Assembly (NCBI RefSeq): GCF_025965585.1
Contig: NZ_JAOPWR010000208.1
Span: forward strand, 1-64,000
Reading direction: 5' to 3'
DNA length: 64,000 bases
Source: Pseudonocardia sp.
Lineage (GTDB): Bacteria; Actinomycetota; Actinomycetes; Mycobacteriales; Pseudonocardiaceae
Every line of letters starts with the position of its first letter. Position 1 is the first letter of the stretch. This document shows positions 15,976-23,793 of this stretch, in pieces. Below the pieces are notes generated by a model that saw only the letters and a list, made by a program, of their open reading frames with translations, did no database searches and was not told the DNA's origin. The translations under genes and the position numbers were made by a program.

Positions 15976-16539
15976 GTGACAGCAGCGGCGGAAGGGGGGC
16001 GGCCGGCGCTCCCGGCGGGCTCGGCGGAGGTCGGCCCGCGGGTGACGGCGCTGCGCGGCGAGCGCGGCTGGTCGCTGTCGGAGCTCGCGCGGCGCGCGTC
16101 GCTGGGGAAGGCGACGCTGTCCGGACTGGAGTCCGGCTCCCGCAACCCCACCCTCGACACGCTGCACGCCGTGGCCGCGGCGCTGGGCGTGCCGCTGACC
16201 ACGATCCTGGTCGTGCCCGACCCGGGGCCGGTGCGGGGCGCCGCCGTCGACATGGCGCTGCTGCGCGTGTTCGACGACGGGCCGGTGACCTACGAGCTCT
16301 ACCGGATGCGCATCCCCGCGGGCACGGCCCAGCAGTCCCCGCCGCACCACGCGGGCGTCACCGAGCACGCCACGGTGTTCGCCGGCGTCCTGGAGGCCGG
16401 GCCGGCCGCGCGGCCGGAGCGCGCGGGCCCGGGGGAGTACGTCGCGTGGGCGGCGGACGTGCCCCACGGCTACGCGGCGGTGGGTGAGGCGGACGTGCAG
16501 GCGAGCCTGCTGATCCGCTATCCCCGCCCGCCGGGCTGA
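15976..16539 (+). CDS. XRE-family regulator with C-terminal cupin sensor domain
   Basis: A 187-aa protein from a GTG start. Residues about 15-75 form an XRE helix-turn-helix (RVTALRGERGWSLSELARRA, SLGKATLSGLESGSRNPTLD). Residues about 105-185 form a small cupin (YELYRMRIPAGTAQQSPPHH ... VPHGYAAVGEADVQASLLI). Regulators of this design sense a small ligand through the cupin and often control an adjacent transporter gene. It is divergent from benE with a palindromic operator candidate between them. Confidence 0.9.
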   Translation: MTAAAEGGRPALPAGSAEVGPRVTALRGERGWSLSELARRASLGKATLSGLESGSRNPTLDTLHAVAAALGVPLTTILVVPDPGPVRGAAVDMALLRVFDDGPVTYELYRMRIPAGTAQQSPPHHAGVTEHATVFAGVLEAGPAARPERAGPGEYVAWAADVPHGYAAVGEADVQASLLIRYPRPPG

Positions 16540-16586
16540 TCCCCCGGCAGGAGAGCAGCCCGACCGCCGACGGCTACGCTGAGCAG

Positions 16587-16799
16587 GTGACCCACCCCAC
16601 CCCTTCCCCGAAGTCCGAGCAGCCCGCCGTCGAGGAGCCCGAGGTCGACGAGGCCGCCGCCGAGGTGGAGGCCCCCCTCAACCGCGCCGCCCGCCGGGCC
16701 AAGGCGAAGAAGGCCGCCCCGTCGCACGTCGGCCCGACTGCAGGACGCTCCGGCGAGGGCCACGGCCCCCGCAGCCACACCAAGCGCCAGATCAGCTGA
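16587..16799 (+). CDS. Small hydrophilic conserved protein
   Basis: A 70-aa protein from a GTG start. The first half is acidic (EEPEVDEAAAEVEAP); the second is basic and ends with AARRAKAKKAAPSHVG and RSHTKRQIS. It is predicted disordered, with no domain. Short proteins of this composition recur in actinobacterial genomes without assigned function. It lies alone between the cupin regulator and the LLM oxidoreductase. Confidence 0.6.
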   Translation: MTHPTPSPKSEQPAVEEPEVDEAAAEVEAPLNRAARRAKAKKAAPSHVGPTAGRSGEGHGPRSHTKRQIS

Positions 16800-16890
16800 G
16801 GCGGGGCGCCCCCTCCGCGCCACCCTATGCTCGCGCGCCACATCGTGTCGCCTCGCGGAATCGGTTGAGGGCCTCGCTGCGTTGTCGCCG

Positions 16891-17868
16891 ATGATGTCTC
16901 CGCACGTCAGGCTGTCGTTGCTCGATCGGTCGCGCACGCGGGCCGGTGAGCCCGACGCGGTCGCGCTGCGCCATACGCTCGAGCGGGCGCGGCGGGCCGA
17001 GGAGCTGGGCTACCACCGGTTCTGGGTGGCCGAGCACCACGCCGTGCCGGGTATCGCGAGCGGCAGCCCGCCCGTGCTGATGGCCGCGGTCGCGGCCACC
17101 ACCGAGCGGATCCGTGTCGGCTCCGGCGGCGTGATGCTGCCCAACCACCAGCCGCTCGTCGTCGCCGAGCAGGCCGCGATGCTCGAGGCGCTCTTCCCCG
17201 GCCGCATCGACCTGGGCGTGGGCCGCTCGCTGGGCTTCACCCCGCCCGTCCGACGGGCGCTGCGCCGCGACCGCGACGCCCCCGACACGTTCGCCGACGA
17301 CCTCGCGGAGCTCCGCGGCTACCTCGACGGCACGGCCGCGGTCACCCTGCGCCCACGCCTCGACAACCCGCCACCGGTGTTCGTGCTGGCCACCGGAAGC
17401 GGCCTGGCCGTCGCGGGTGACGCCGGGCTGCCCGTGGTGGTCGGCGGCCCCGTCCTCGACGACGACGCGGTGGGCGACCGGCTCGACGACTACCGCGTCC
17501 GAACCCGGGCCGCCGGCGGCGAGCCGTACGTCGTCGTGTCGCTCGACGTGCTGGTCGCCGACTCGGAGGCCGTCGCCCGGGAGCTGGCCCTGCCCGAGGC
17601 GTGGGCGCTGGCGGCGGCGCGCAGCACGGGCGAGTTCCCGGCACTCGAACCCGTGCACCCGGCGCGTCCGCTGACCGACCGGCAGCGCGCCGCAGTCGAC
17701 GCCGCCGTGGGCCGCACCGTGCACGGCGACGAGACCACGGTGGCCGCCCAGCTCGACGATCTCCTGGAGCGGACCCGGGCCGATGAGCTCCTCGCGTCCA
17801 CCTCGACCTTCGACCTCGACGCGCTGCGCGAGTCCGACACGCGCCTCGCGAGGCTGTTCGCCGGCTGA
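16891..17868 (+). CDS. LLM-class flavin-dependent oxidoreductase (MsnO8-like)
   Basis: A 325-aa luciferase-like TIM-barrel enzyme. Diagnostic blocks are VRLSLLDRSR, YHRFWVAEHHAVPGIASGSP, IRVGSGGVMLPNHQPLVVAE, and IDLGVGRSLGF. These match the MsnO8-type subgroup of LLM monooxygenases that use FMNH2 or F420H2. The start is set at MMSPHVRLSL; a TTG 9 nt upstream is possible. Physiological substrate unknown. It is convergent with the SPFH gene, with a 2-bp gap. Confidence 0.85.
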   Translation: MMSPHVRLSLLDRSRTRAGEPDAVALRHTLERARRAEELGYHRFWVAEHHAVPGIASGSPPVLMAAVAATTERIRVGSGGVMLPNHQPLVVAEQAAMLEALFPGRIDLGVGRSLGFTPPVRRALRRDRDAPDTFADDLAELRGYLDGTAAVTLRPRLDNPPPVFVLATGSGLAVAGDAGLPVVVGGPVLDDDAVGDRLDDYRVRTRAAGGEPYVVVSLDVLVADSEAVARELALPEAWALAAARSTGEFPALEPVHPARPLTDRQRAAVDAAVGRTVHGDETTVAAQLDDLLERTRADELLASTSTFDLDALRESDTRLARLFAG

Positions 17869-17870
17869 GA

Positions 17871-18704
17871 TCAGGCCGACGCGCGCCCGTTCTCGGCCTT
17901 CGCCCCCGGCATCTGGGTGGGCACGACGTGGCCGGAGTCGCGCGTGGCCTTGTCGGTGGCCGCCTCCAGGAACCGCAGCAGCTCCACCGGGAACGGCAGG
18001 ATCAGCGTGGAGTTCTTCTCCGACGCCACCTGCACCACCGTCTCCAGCAGCCGCAGCTGCAGCGCCGCGGGGTGCTCGGACATCGCCGCCGCCGCGAGTG
18101 CCAGCTTCTCCGACGCCTGCAGCTCGCCGTCGGCGCTGATCACGCGGGCCCGCCGCTCGCGCTCGGCCTCGGCCTGCCGCGACATCGAGCGCTTCATCGA
18201 CTCGGGCAGCGCCACGTCCTTGATCTCGACGCGGTCGATGTGCACACCCCAGCCAAGGGCCGGGCTGTCGATGATCAGCTCCAGGCCCTCGTTGAGGCGC
18301 TCGCGGTTGGCCAGCAGGTCGTCGAGGTCGCTCTTGCCGATGATCGACCGCAGCGACGTCTGGGCCACCTGGGCGATGGCCGACATGTAGTTCTGGACGT
18401 CGACGGTGGCCCGCACCGGGTCGATCACGTTGAAATAGACGACCGCGTCCACCCGCACCGTCACGTTGTCGCGGGTGATGCCGTCCTGGCCCGGCACGGG
18501 GAGCGTCACGATCTGCATGTTGACCTTGCGCATCTTGTCCATGCCCGGCTGGACCCGGGTCAGCCCCGGCCCGCGGACGTCGTCCTGCACCTTCCCGAAC
18601 CGGAAGACGACGCCGCGTTCGAACTGCCGGATCACCCGGAACCCGGCCCCGAACCAGACCACGGCGACGCTCGCGAGCCCCAGCACCACGTCCAGAACGA
18701 CCAT
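17871..18704 (-). CDS. SPFH/Band 7 (slipin-type) membrane scaffold protein
   Basis: A 277-aa protein with one N-terminal membrane segment (VVLDVVLGLASVAVVWFGAGF) followed by a Band 7 domain: FRVIRQFERGVVFRFGKVQD, GPGLTRVQPGMDKM, RDNVTVRVDAVVYFNVIDP and a coiled-coil stretch RQAEAERERRARVISADGE. Length and motifs match bacterial slipins. Members oligomerise at the membrane; NfeD is the usual partner but is absent here. The ORF-track extension upstream is not needed, since this ATG has GGGAG in front. Confidence 0.92.
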   Translation of the reverse strand: MVVLDVVLGLASVAVVWFGAGFRVIRQFERGVVFRFGKVQDDVRGPGLTRVQPGMDKMRKVNMQIVTLPVPGQDGITRDNVTVRVDAVVYFNVIDPVRATVDVQNYMSAIAQVAQTSLRSIIGKSDLDDLLANRERLNEGLELIIDSPALGWGVHIDRVEIKDVALPESMKRSMSRQAEAERERRARVISADGELQASEKLALAAAAMSEHPAALQLRLLETVVQVASEKNSTLILPFPVELLRFLEAATDKATRDSGHVVPTQMPGAKAENGRASA

Positions 18705-18915
18705 GACGCGCTCCCTGCCCGCCGGGACACGGCCCGGCCACGGGCACTCCTCAAGGTACGCCCAGCCAGGTGCCCTCGTACGCCGAAAAGGTCGCCATGT
18801 TGTTCCCCGGCAGCTCGGAACTTTCTCATCCGGGATGCGCGAGGGGGTCACGCGATGGCGGCCCGGGTTAACGTTCCCGTCCTACGCTGCCCCCTGACCA
18901 GCGGGAGGAGGGCCG

Positions 18916-20373
18916 ATGCGCCACGGTGCGCTCTCCGGTCTGCGCCACCGTTCCCCGGTGCACGGCCTGGACCGGCGCCGTCTCGGCCCGCTCGAGGTGC
19001 TCGCGCAGTCGGTGTCCACCGCGGCGCCCGCTGCCGCGATGGCGGCCGCCCCGGCCATCGCCGCCACCACCGCGGGCTCCGGCACCATCTGGTCGTTCGT
19101 CGTGGCCATGGCGGTGTCGCTGCTCATCGGCTCCTGCATCGGCCGCTTCACCCGCCGTATGGCCGTCGCGGGCTCGCTCTACAGCCTGACGGCCAAGGGC
19201 ATGGGGCCCGTCGCGGCGTTCACCTCCGGGGTGGCGCTGCTCGTCGGCTACGGCGTGCTGGCCACCGCCGCGCTGGTCGGCTCGGCCACCTACATCGGCG
19301 CATTCCTGGTCAGGCTGGGCATCGCGGCCGGCGGATCGCAGCCGGTCACGGTGGTGGCCGTGCTCGTGCTGGGCCTGCTCGCAACGGGCGGGGTGCTCGC
19401 TCGCGTGCGGCTCTCGGCCCGCGTCGTGCTGCTCGTCGAGGCGGTGTCGATCAGCCTGATGATCGGCGTGTTCGTGGTGCTGCTGAGCGTCACGCCGGGC
19501 GTCCCCGCGCCGGTCTCCGCGGCGCCCGGCCCGGGCCTGGCCGGGCTCGCGGCGGGCGTGCTGCCCGCGCTGAGCGCGTTCATCGGCTTCGAGGCGGCCA
19601 CGGCGCTGGGCGTGGAGGCGCGCCGGCCGTTCCGTGCGATCCCCCGCGTCGTGATGGGGACGGCAGGGGTGGCCGGGGTGCTCTACCTGTTCGCCACCTT
19701 CACGCAGCTGGTCGGGTTCGCGGGCACCTCGGCAGGGCTCGCCGCCGTGGCGGAGCCGGTGCCCGCCCTCGCGATCGCGCTCGGCCGGCCGTGGCTCGCG
19801 CTGGTGCTCGACCTCGGCATCGCGATGTCGTTCGCGGCCTGCTCGCTGGCGACCCTGAACGTGCTGGTCCGGGTGGTGTTCTCGATGGCCCGTGACGGGA
19901 TCGCCCCGGCAGCCCTCGGCGCCACGCACCGCCGGCTGCAGACCCCGCACATCGCGATCGCGGTGGTGATGCCGGTGGTCGTGGGCGTCCCGGCGGCGCT
20001 ACTCGCTGCGGGGCTCCCCGCCGCGCAGGTGCTGGCCGACCTGCTCACGCTGTCCACCTTCGGCTACCTGGTGGCCTACCTGCTCGTCTGCCTCGCCGCG
20101 CCCCTCTTCCTGCGCCGCATCGGCGAGCTCACCGCGCCCCCGGTGGTGGTCACCGCGGTGGTCGTGCCGGTGCTGCTGGTGGTGCTCGTCGCGTTCGTCG
20201 TCTCGGCGTGGGGCGGGGTGGTCCCGGTCCTCATCGGGGTGCTGCTCATCGTCGGACTCGCCTGGCTGGGATGGCTGCGCCTGCACCGTCCCGCGGCGCT
20301 GGCCGGCATCGGCGTCTACGACGAGACGGTGACGGCCGACGTGCTGGGTGCCGCACCGGGACGGGCCGCGTGA
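18916..20373 (+). CDS. APC-family amino acid/amine permease
   Basis: A 485-aa transporter from ATG with GGAGGAG upstream. About 12 membrane segments; the N-terminal region STAAPAAAMAAAPAIAATT and SFIGRFTRR-like SCIGRFTRRMAVAGSLYSLT match the APC superfamily (helix I and II), and LSAFIGFEAATALGVEARRP is the conserved helix VI region. It probably imports an amino acid or amine. The stop overlaps the start of the IclR-type regulator (GTGA), so the pair forms an operon. Confidence 0.88.
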   Translation: MRHGALSGLRHRSPVHGLDRRRLGPLEVLAQSVSTAAPAAAMAAAPAIAATTAGSGTIWSFVVAMAVSLLIGSCIGRFTRRMAVAGSLYSLTAKGMGPVAAFTSGVALLVGYGVLATAALVGSATYIGAFLVRLGIAAGGSQPVTVVAVLVLGLLATGGVLARVRLSARVVLLVEAVSISLMIGVFVVLLSVTPGVPAPVSAAPGPGLAGLAAGVLPALSAFIGFEAATALGVEARRPFRAIPRVVMGTAGVAGVLYLFATFTQLVGFAGTSAGLAAVAEPVPALAIALGRPWLALVLDLGIAMSFAACSLATLNVLVRVVFSMARDGIAPAALGATHRRLQTPHIAIAVVMPVVVGVPAALLAAGLPAAQVLADLLTLSTFGYLVAYLLVCLAAPLFLRRIGELTAPPVVVTAVVVPVLLVVLVAFVVSAWGGVVPVLIGVLLIVGLAWLGWLRLHRPAALAGIGVYDETVTADVLGAAPGRAA

Positions 20374-21122
20374 CGTCCCTCGACCCGGTCCCGATCTCCG
20401 GGCGCCAGCCCCGCGCGGTGCGCAGTGCGCTCGCGGTGCTCGAGGAGGTGGTCGCCGCGGGCCCCGGGGTCACGGCGAAGGAGATCTCGGCCGCCCTCCA
20501 GCTGCCCCAGGCCACCACCTACCGGCTGCTCAACCTTCTGGTCGGCGAGGAGTACCTGGTGCGCCTGCCCGATCTCAGGGGCTTCGCACTCGGCCGCCGG
20601 GCCGCCCGGCTCGCCCTGCCGGTGGTGCCGACGCCACCGGCCGCAGCGCGCGCCGTGCTGGGGCACCTGCGCGGGATGGTGCGCTGGGGCGTACACCTGG
20701 CGTCGTTCCGCACCGGGCAGGTGACGCTCGTCGACCGCGACCCCGACCACCCGCCGAGCGAGGACGTCGTGCTCGCCCGGCACCCGCACGCGTCGGCGCT
20801 GGGCCTGCTGCTGCTCGCCGACCAGCCCGACCGGCGCGCGCTGGCCCACGATCTGCGCCCGCTCACCGCGCACACCGTCACCGACCAGGGAGAGCTCGAC
20901 GCCCGGATCCACGCCGTCGGTGCGGCCGACCTCGCCCGGCAGTGCGGCCAGGTGCGCGCCGACCGCGGTTGCATCGCCGTCCCGGTGCGCGAGGCCGGCA
21001 CCGGCGCGCTCGTGGCCGGGCTCGCGCTGTGCGGGCCCGCCCAGCGCGTGGCCGAGCCCAACGAGGAGCTCGTCGCGCTGCTGCGGGAGCACGCCGAGCA
21101 CCTGGTGCCGCTGCTGTCCTGA
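20370..21122 (+). CDS. IclR-family transcriptional regulator
   Basis: A 250-aa protein. The N-terminal winged helix reads VLEEVVAAGPGVTAKEISAA and LQLPQATTYRLLNLLVGEEY. The C-terminal effector domain includes HPHASALGLLLLA and GCIAVPVREAGTGALVAGLA. It is coupled to the upstream permease by a 4-nt overlap and may control it in response to the transported compound. The effector domain is shorter before the ARHPHA block than in many IclR proteins. A strong hairpin follows the gene. Confidence 0.88.
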   Translation: MTSLDPVPISGRQPRAVRSALAVLEEVVAAGPGVTAKEISAALQLPQATTYRLLNLLVGEEYLVRLPDLRGFALGRRAARLALPVVPTPPAAARAVLGHLRGMVRWGVHLASFRTGQVTLVDRDPDHPPSEDVVLARHPHASALGLLLLADQPDRRALAHDLRPLTAHTVTDQGELDARIHAVGAADLARQCGQVRADRGCIAVPVREAGTGALVAGLALCGPAQRVAEPNEELVALLREHAEHLVPLLS

Positions 21123-21144
21123 CACGGCTGCTTCCCCCGGAACG

Positions 21145-21184
21145 ACCCGTCCCGCCCGGTGGGGAGCGCCGGGCGGGACGGGGT
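21145..21184. terminator. Strong GC hairpin between convergent genes
   Basis: CCCGTCCCGCCCGG pairs perfectly with CCGGGCGGGACGGG across a 9-nt loop. It sits between the convergent IclR and GH16 genes and probably terminates both. There is no long T run, as usual in high-GC actinobacteria. Confidence 0.8.
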
Positions 21185-21205
21185 GGAGCGGTGCGAGGAG
21201 GTCTG

Positions 21206-22300
21206 TTACTTGTAGATCCGCACGTAGTCCACCTGCATCTCGGCGGGTTGCATCGAGGTCCCGCCGAAGTTGTCGAGCTGGATCGCGAGGTGCATCGGTA
21301 CGTCCGGGATCGTCTCGCTCCGCGTGCTCTGGAACCACTGCTTGCCGTCGATGTAGCCGGTGACGCTGCCGGGCTCCCAGTCCACGGCGTAGTTGTGCCA
21401 CTGGGTGATGTCGAGGTTCTGCTGCGCCGACACCTGCTGGTTGGACGAGCTGAAGTGCAGGTTGAAGCTGACGTCGTTCGAGTCGCTGGTGGTCTCGGCG
21501 AAGTCGATCTCCGGCGGCCACCCGTTCTCCGGCCACAGCAGGAGCACGGGGTGGTAGAGGCCGCCGCCGCTCGGGAAGCGCGCGCGGACCTCCCACTTGC
21601 CGTAGGTCTGGTTGTCGTTCCAGGCCATGCCGCCGCTGTTGCCGCCCGAGTCGCCGTTGATGGTCAGCATGCCGTTCCCGACGCTGATCGCGTCCGGGGT
21701 GCGGCGGCCGTTGCCGCCGTTCCCCGCACCGTCGTAGGCCCCCCAGCTCGAACCCAGGCTGCTGCCGCCGAACTCGTCGCCGGCGATCTTGCTCCAGCCG
21801 AACGCGGCCGCGGCCTGCACACCGCCGGTCGCTGCGGCCACAGCCTTCTTGACCGGAGCGGGCACGGGCTTGCGCACCTTCGGCTTCGGTTCGGGCTTCG
21901 GCGTGATGGTCGGGGCCGCCGGCGTGGTGGTCGGCGTGTTGCCCGCGGAAGGGGCGGCCGGGGCGATCTCCAGCGGTGCGGGGTCGTTCGCCACCAGCGC
22001 CGAGCTGAGCTCGGGACCGGCCACGGTCTGCTCCTTCGGCGGGCTGACGATCGCGGCGATCGTGGCGGCCACCAGCATCACGACGGCACCGGCGGCCAGC
22101 GGGGCGAGACGGCGGGTCAGGGTGCGGTTCGACCCGGACCCGGACCCGGACCCGGACTCGGGAGCGGCGGTGGTGACGACGGCGGCACGGCGGTGCCGTC
22201 CTGTCTCCTCGGTCGGCGAGCCGTGCTCGGCCGAGATCCGCGCGATCAGCTCGGTCGGGGACTCCGAACGATCATCCGCAGCGGAACGTTTCCGTCGCAT
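21206..22300 (-). CDS. Membrane-anchored glycoside hydrolase family 16 protein
   Basis: A 364-aa protein (a GTG 12 nt upstream is possible). Residues 1-62 are cytoplasmic and polar, including a Gly-Ser run. A membrane helix (LAPLAAGAVVMLVAATIAAIV) follows, then a Pro/Thr/Lys-rich linker to about residue 135, and a GH16 beta-jelly-roll domain. The catalytic motif EIDFAE (ExDxxE) and TQWHNYAVDWEPG are present, so it should cleave a beta-glucan-type polymer outside the cell. The type II membrane anchor instead of a cleavable signal is unusual for the family. Confidence 0.9.
   Translation of the reverse strand: MRRKRSAADDRSESPTELIARISAEHGSPTEETGRHRRAAVVTTAAPESGSGSGSGSNRTLTRRLAPLAAGAVVMLVAATIAAIVSPPKEQTVAGPELSSALVANDPAPLEIAPAAPSAGNTPTTTPAAPTITPKPEPKPKVRKPVPAPVKKAVAAATGGVQAAAAFGWSKIAGDEFGGSSLGSSWGAYDGAGNGGNGRRTPDAISVGNGMLTINGDSGGNSGGMAWNDNQTYGKWEVRARFPSGGGLYHPVLLLWPENGWPPEIDFAETTSDSNDVSFNLHFSSSNQQVSAQQNLDITQWHNYAVDWEPGSVTGYIDGKQWFQSTRSETIPDVPMHLAIQLDNFGGTSMQPAEMQVDYVRIYK
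22134..22157. repeat. Hexanucleotide tandem repeat (CCGGAC)4
   Basis: Four perfect CCGGAC units inside the GH16 gene, encoding the Gly-Ser run before its membrane helix. Unit number could vary by slippage and change the linker by two residues per unit without breaking the frame. Confidence 0.8.
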
Positions 22301-22544
22301 GGCCCGTGACACTAGGGAAGGTCACACCCTGTGATCACTAAACCTGAGAGCGAAGGTTGCTCGTCGTCGCCCACAGGTCGCTCACGCGCGCCGGAATGCA
22401 CCCGAACGGTCGGTATTCTCAGGATCTGTACTCCGTTCGGAGCAGCGAGGCTCTCAGCTGTGGGGAAAAGCCTGCGATCAAGTGGGTGATGTCGCTCCGT
22501 TAGTCGATTGTTATCCCCGACCGGACGGGGCAAGGTGGACGGCG

Positions 22545-23279
22545 ATGCTCCCCGTCGCTCCCCCGGGGGGTGCGTCCTCGCCCGCGCCGACGGTCCTGTC
22601 GGCCCTGCGTGCGTCCGTACCCCCGAACGATCATGTCCTGCTGGCGCTGCCCCCCACGGCCGCGTCGGCCTCCGTGCTGCGCAGCCTCCGTTCCGATGGG
22701 GTCACGGTGAGCCCCGTCAGTGACGGCATCGGCGTACTCGACGCCGTGCGCTCGCGCGACCCCGCCCTGCTGGTGCTCGACGTCGAGCTACCGGGGCCCG
22801 ACCAGGCAGCGGTGCTGGCCGCCGTCCAGTCGGAGGCGCCGAACGTGCCGGTCATCGCCGTCACCCCCCGCGACCGGCGAGCGGCCCTGCTCGGCCAGCT
22901 GCGCGGCGACCGCGACGACTACGTGGTGCGCCCGTTCGCCGTCGACGAGCTCGCGGCGCGCATCCGGCTGCGGCTGCAGCTCGGCCAGGTCGTCGAGAAC
23001 ACCGTGCTGCGCCGGGGCGAGCTGACCGTCGACACCGAGTTCGGCGAGGTCAGCGTGGACGGCCAGGCGGTGTCGCTGTCGCCCACCGAGTACGCGCTGC
23101 TGATGGCGCTGCTCGGCGCACCCGGCCACGTCGTGCCGCCGGACCGGCTGGCCCGCGAGGTCTGGTCCGAGCCGGCGTCGGCCAACCTCGTGCAGGTCTA
23201 CATCTCCTACCTGCGCCGCAAGATCGGCCCGGAGCGCATCCGCACGGTGCGCGGCGAGGGGTACGTCCTGGAGGCCTGA
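22545..23279 (+). CDS. Orphan OmpR-type response regulator with atypical receiver
   Basis: A 244-aa protein starting at ATG MLPVAPPGG with AAGGTGGA upstream. Residues about 32-145 form a receiver domain: the phospho-acceptor-like Asp is present in LLVLDVELPG, but the acidic pair near the start is missing (HVLLALPP) and the conserved Lys is Arg (VVRPF). Residues about 155-240 form an OmpR winged helix (LSPTEYALLMALLGAPGHVV, RRKIGPERIRTVRGEGYVLE). No histidine kinase is adjacent. It may work without phosphorylation. Confidence 0.9.
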   Translation: MLPVAPPGGASSPAPTVLSALRASVPPNDHVLLALPPTAASASVLRSLRSDGVTVSPVSDGIGVLDAVRSRDPALLVLDVELPGPDQAAVLAAVQSEAPNVPVIAVTPRDRRAALLGQLRGDRDDYVVRPFAVDELAARIRLRLQLGQVVENTVLRRGELTVDTEFGEVSVDGQAVSLSPTEYALLMALLGAPGHVVPPDRLAREVWSEPASANLVQVYISYLRRKIGPERIRTVRGEGYVLEA

Positions 23280-23307
23280 AGCCGCTCCCGAAGCTCTGGG
23301 CTGAACG

Positions 23308-23342
23308 GGTGACGTCAGGTCGATAACACTTCGGACGTCACC
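23308..23342. promoter_or_regulatory. Inverted repeat GGTGACGTC-N17-GACGTCACC
   Basis: Two 9-bp arms match perfectly across 17 bp; the left arm contains the palindrome TGACGTCA and the right arm GACGTCA. It lies 29 bp after the response-regulator stop and about 100 bp before the GlsB-like gene. It could be a paired regulator site for the downstream gene or a weak long-loop terminator. Confidence 0.5.
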
Positions 23343-23437
23343 GCCGTTTGTGGCGTGCGCGACGGATTTGTCCGTGCTACTCAATGCGCACCGTAGTCGC
23401 GAGGGGCGCGACCCGGAGTCAGTCGGGAGACACAACC

Positions 23438-23710
23438 ATGCTCGGCAGCATCATCGGCGCGATCGTCATCGGTCTGATCCTCGGCGTGCTCGCACGGCTC
23501 ATCCTTCCGGGCAAGCAGGACATCCCGCTGTGGCTGACCATCGTGGTCGGCATCGTCGCGGCCTTCATCGGTACCTACATCGCCCGGCTGTTCCACGTGG
23601 ACCAGACGTCGGGATTCGACTGGATCAAGCACATCACCCAGCTCATCGTGGCGATCATCGGGATCGCCCTGGTGGCCGGCATCTACAGCAGGCGCGGGGT
23701 GAAGAGCTGA
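23438..23710 (+). CDS. GlsB/YeaQ/YmgE-family stress-response membrane protein
   Basis: A 90-aa protein with three membrane helices: MLGSIIGAIVIGLILGVLAR, IPLWLTIVVGIVAAFIGTYI and TQLIVAIIGIALVAGIYSRR. LARLILPGKQDIPLW is the family signature. These small integral proteins are often induced by general or cell-envelope stress. The ribosome site is GGGAGA. A strong terminator follows directly, so it is a single-gene unit. Confidence 0.9.
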   Translation: MLGSIIGAIVIGLILGVLARLILPGKQDIPLWLTIVVGIVAAFIGTYIARLFHVDQTSGFDWIKHITQLIVAIIGIALVAGIYSRRGVKS

Positions 23711-23727
23711 CGCACCTGCGGACCACG

Positions 23728-23761
23728 ACGGCCCGGTCCCGCTTCGGCGGGGCCGGGCCGT
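23728..23761 (+). terminator. Intrinsic terminator
   Basis: ACGGCCCGGTCCCGC and GCGGGGCCGGGCCGT form a stem (one mismatch) closed by the stable tetraloop TTCG, 17 bp after the GlsB-like gene. The convergent aminotransferase gene ends just beyond, so it may serve both directions. Confidence 0.88.
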
Positions 23762-23793
23762 TCGTCGTCCGGGGTGCGCAGGAGTGTCTGTAG

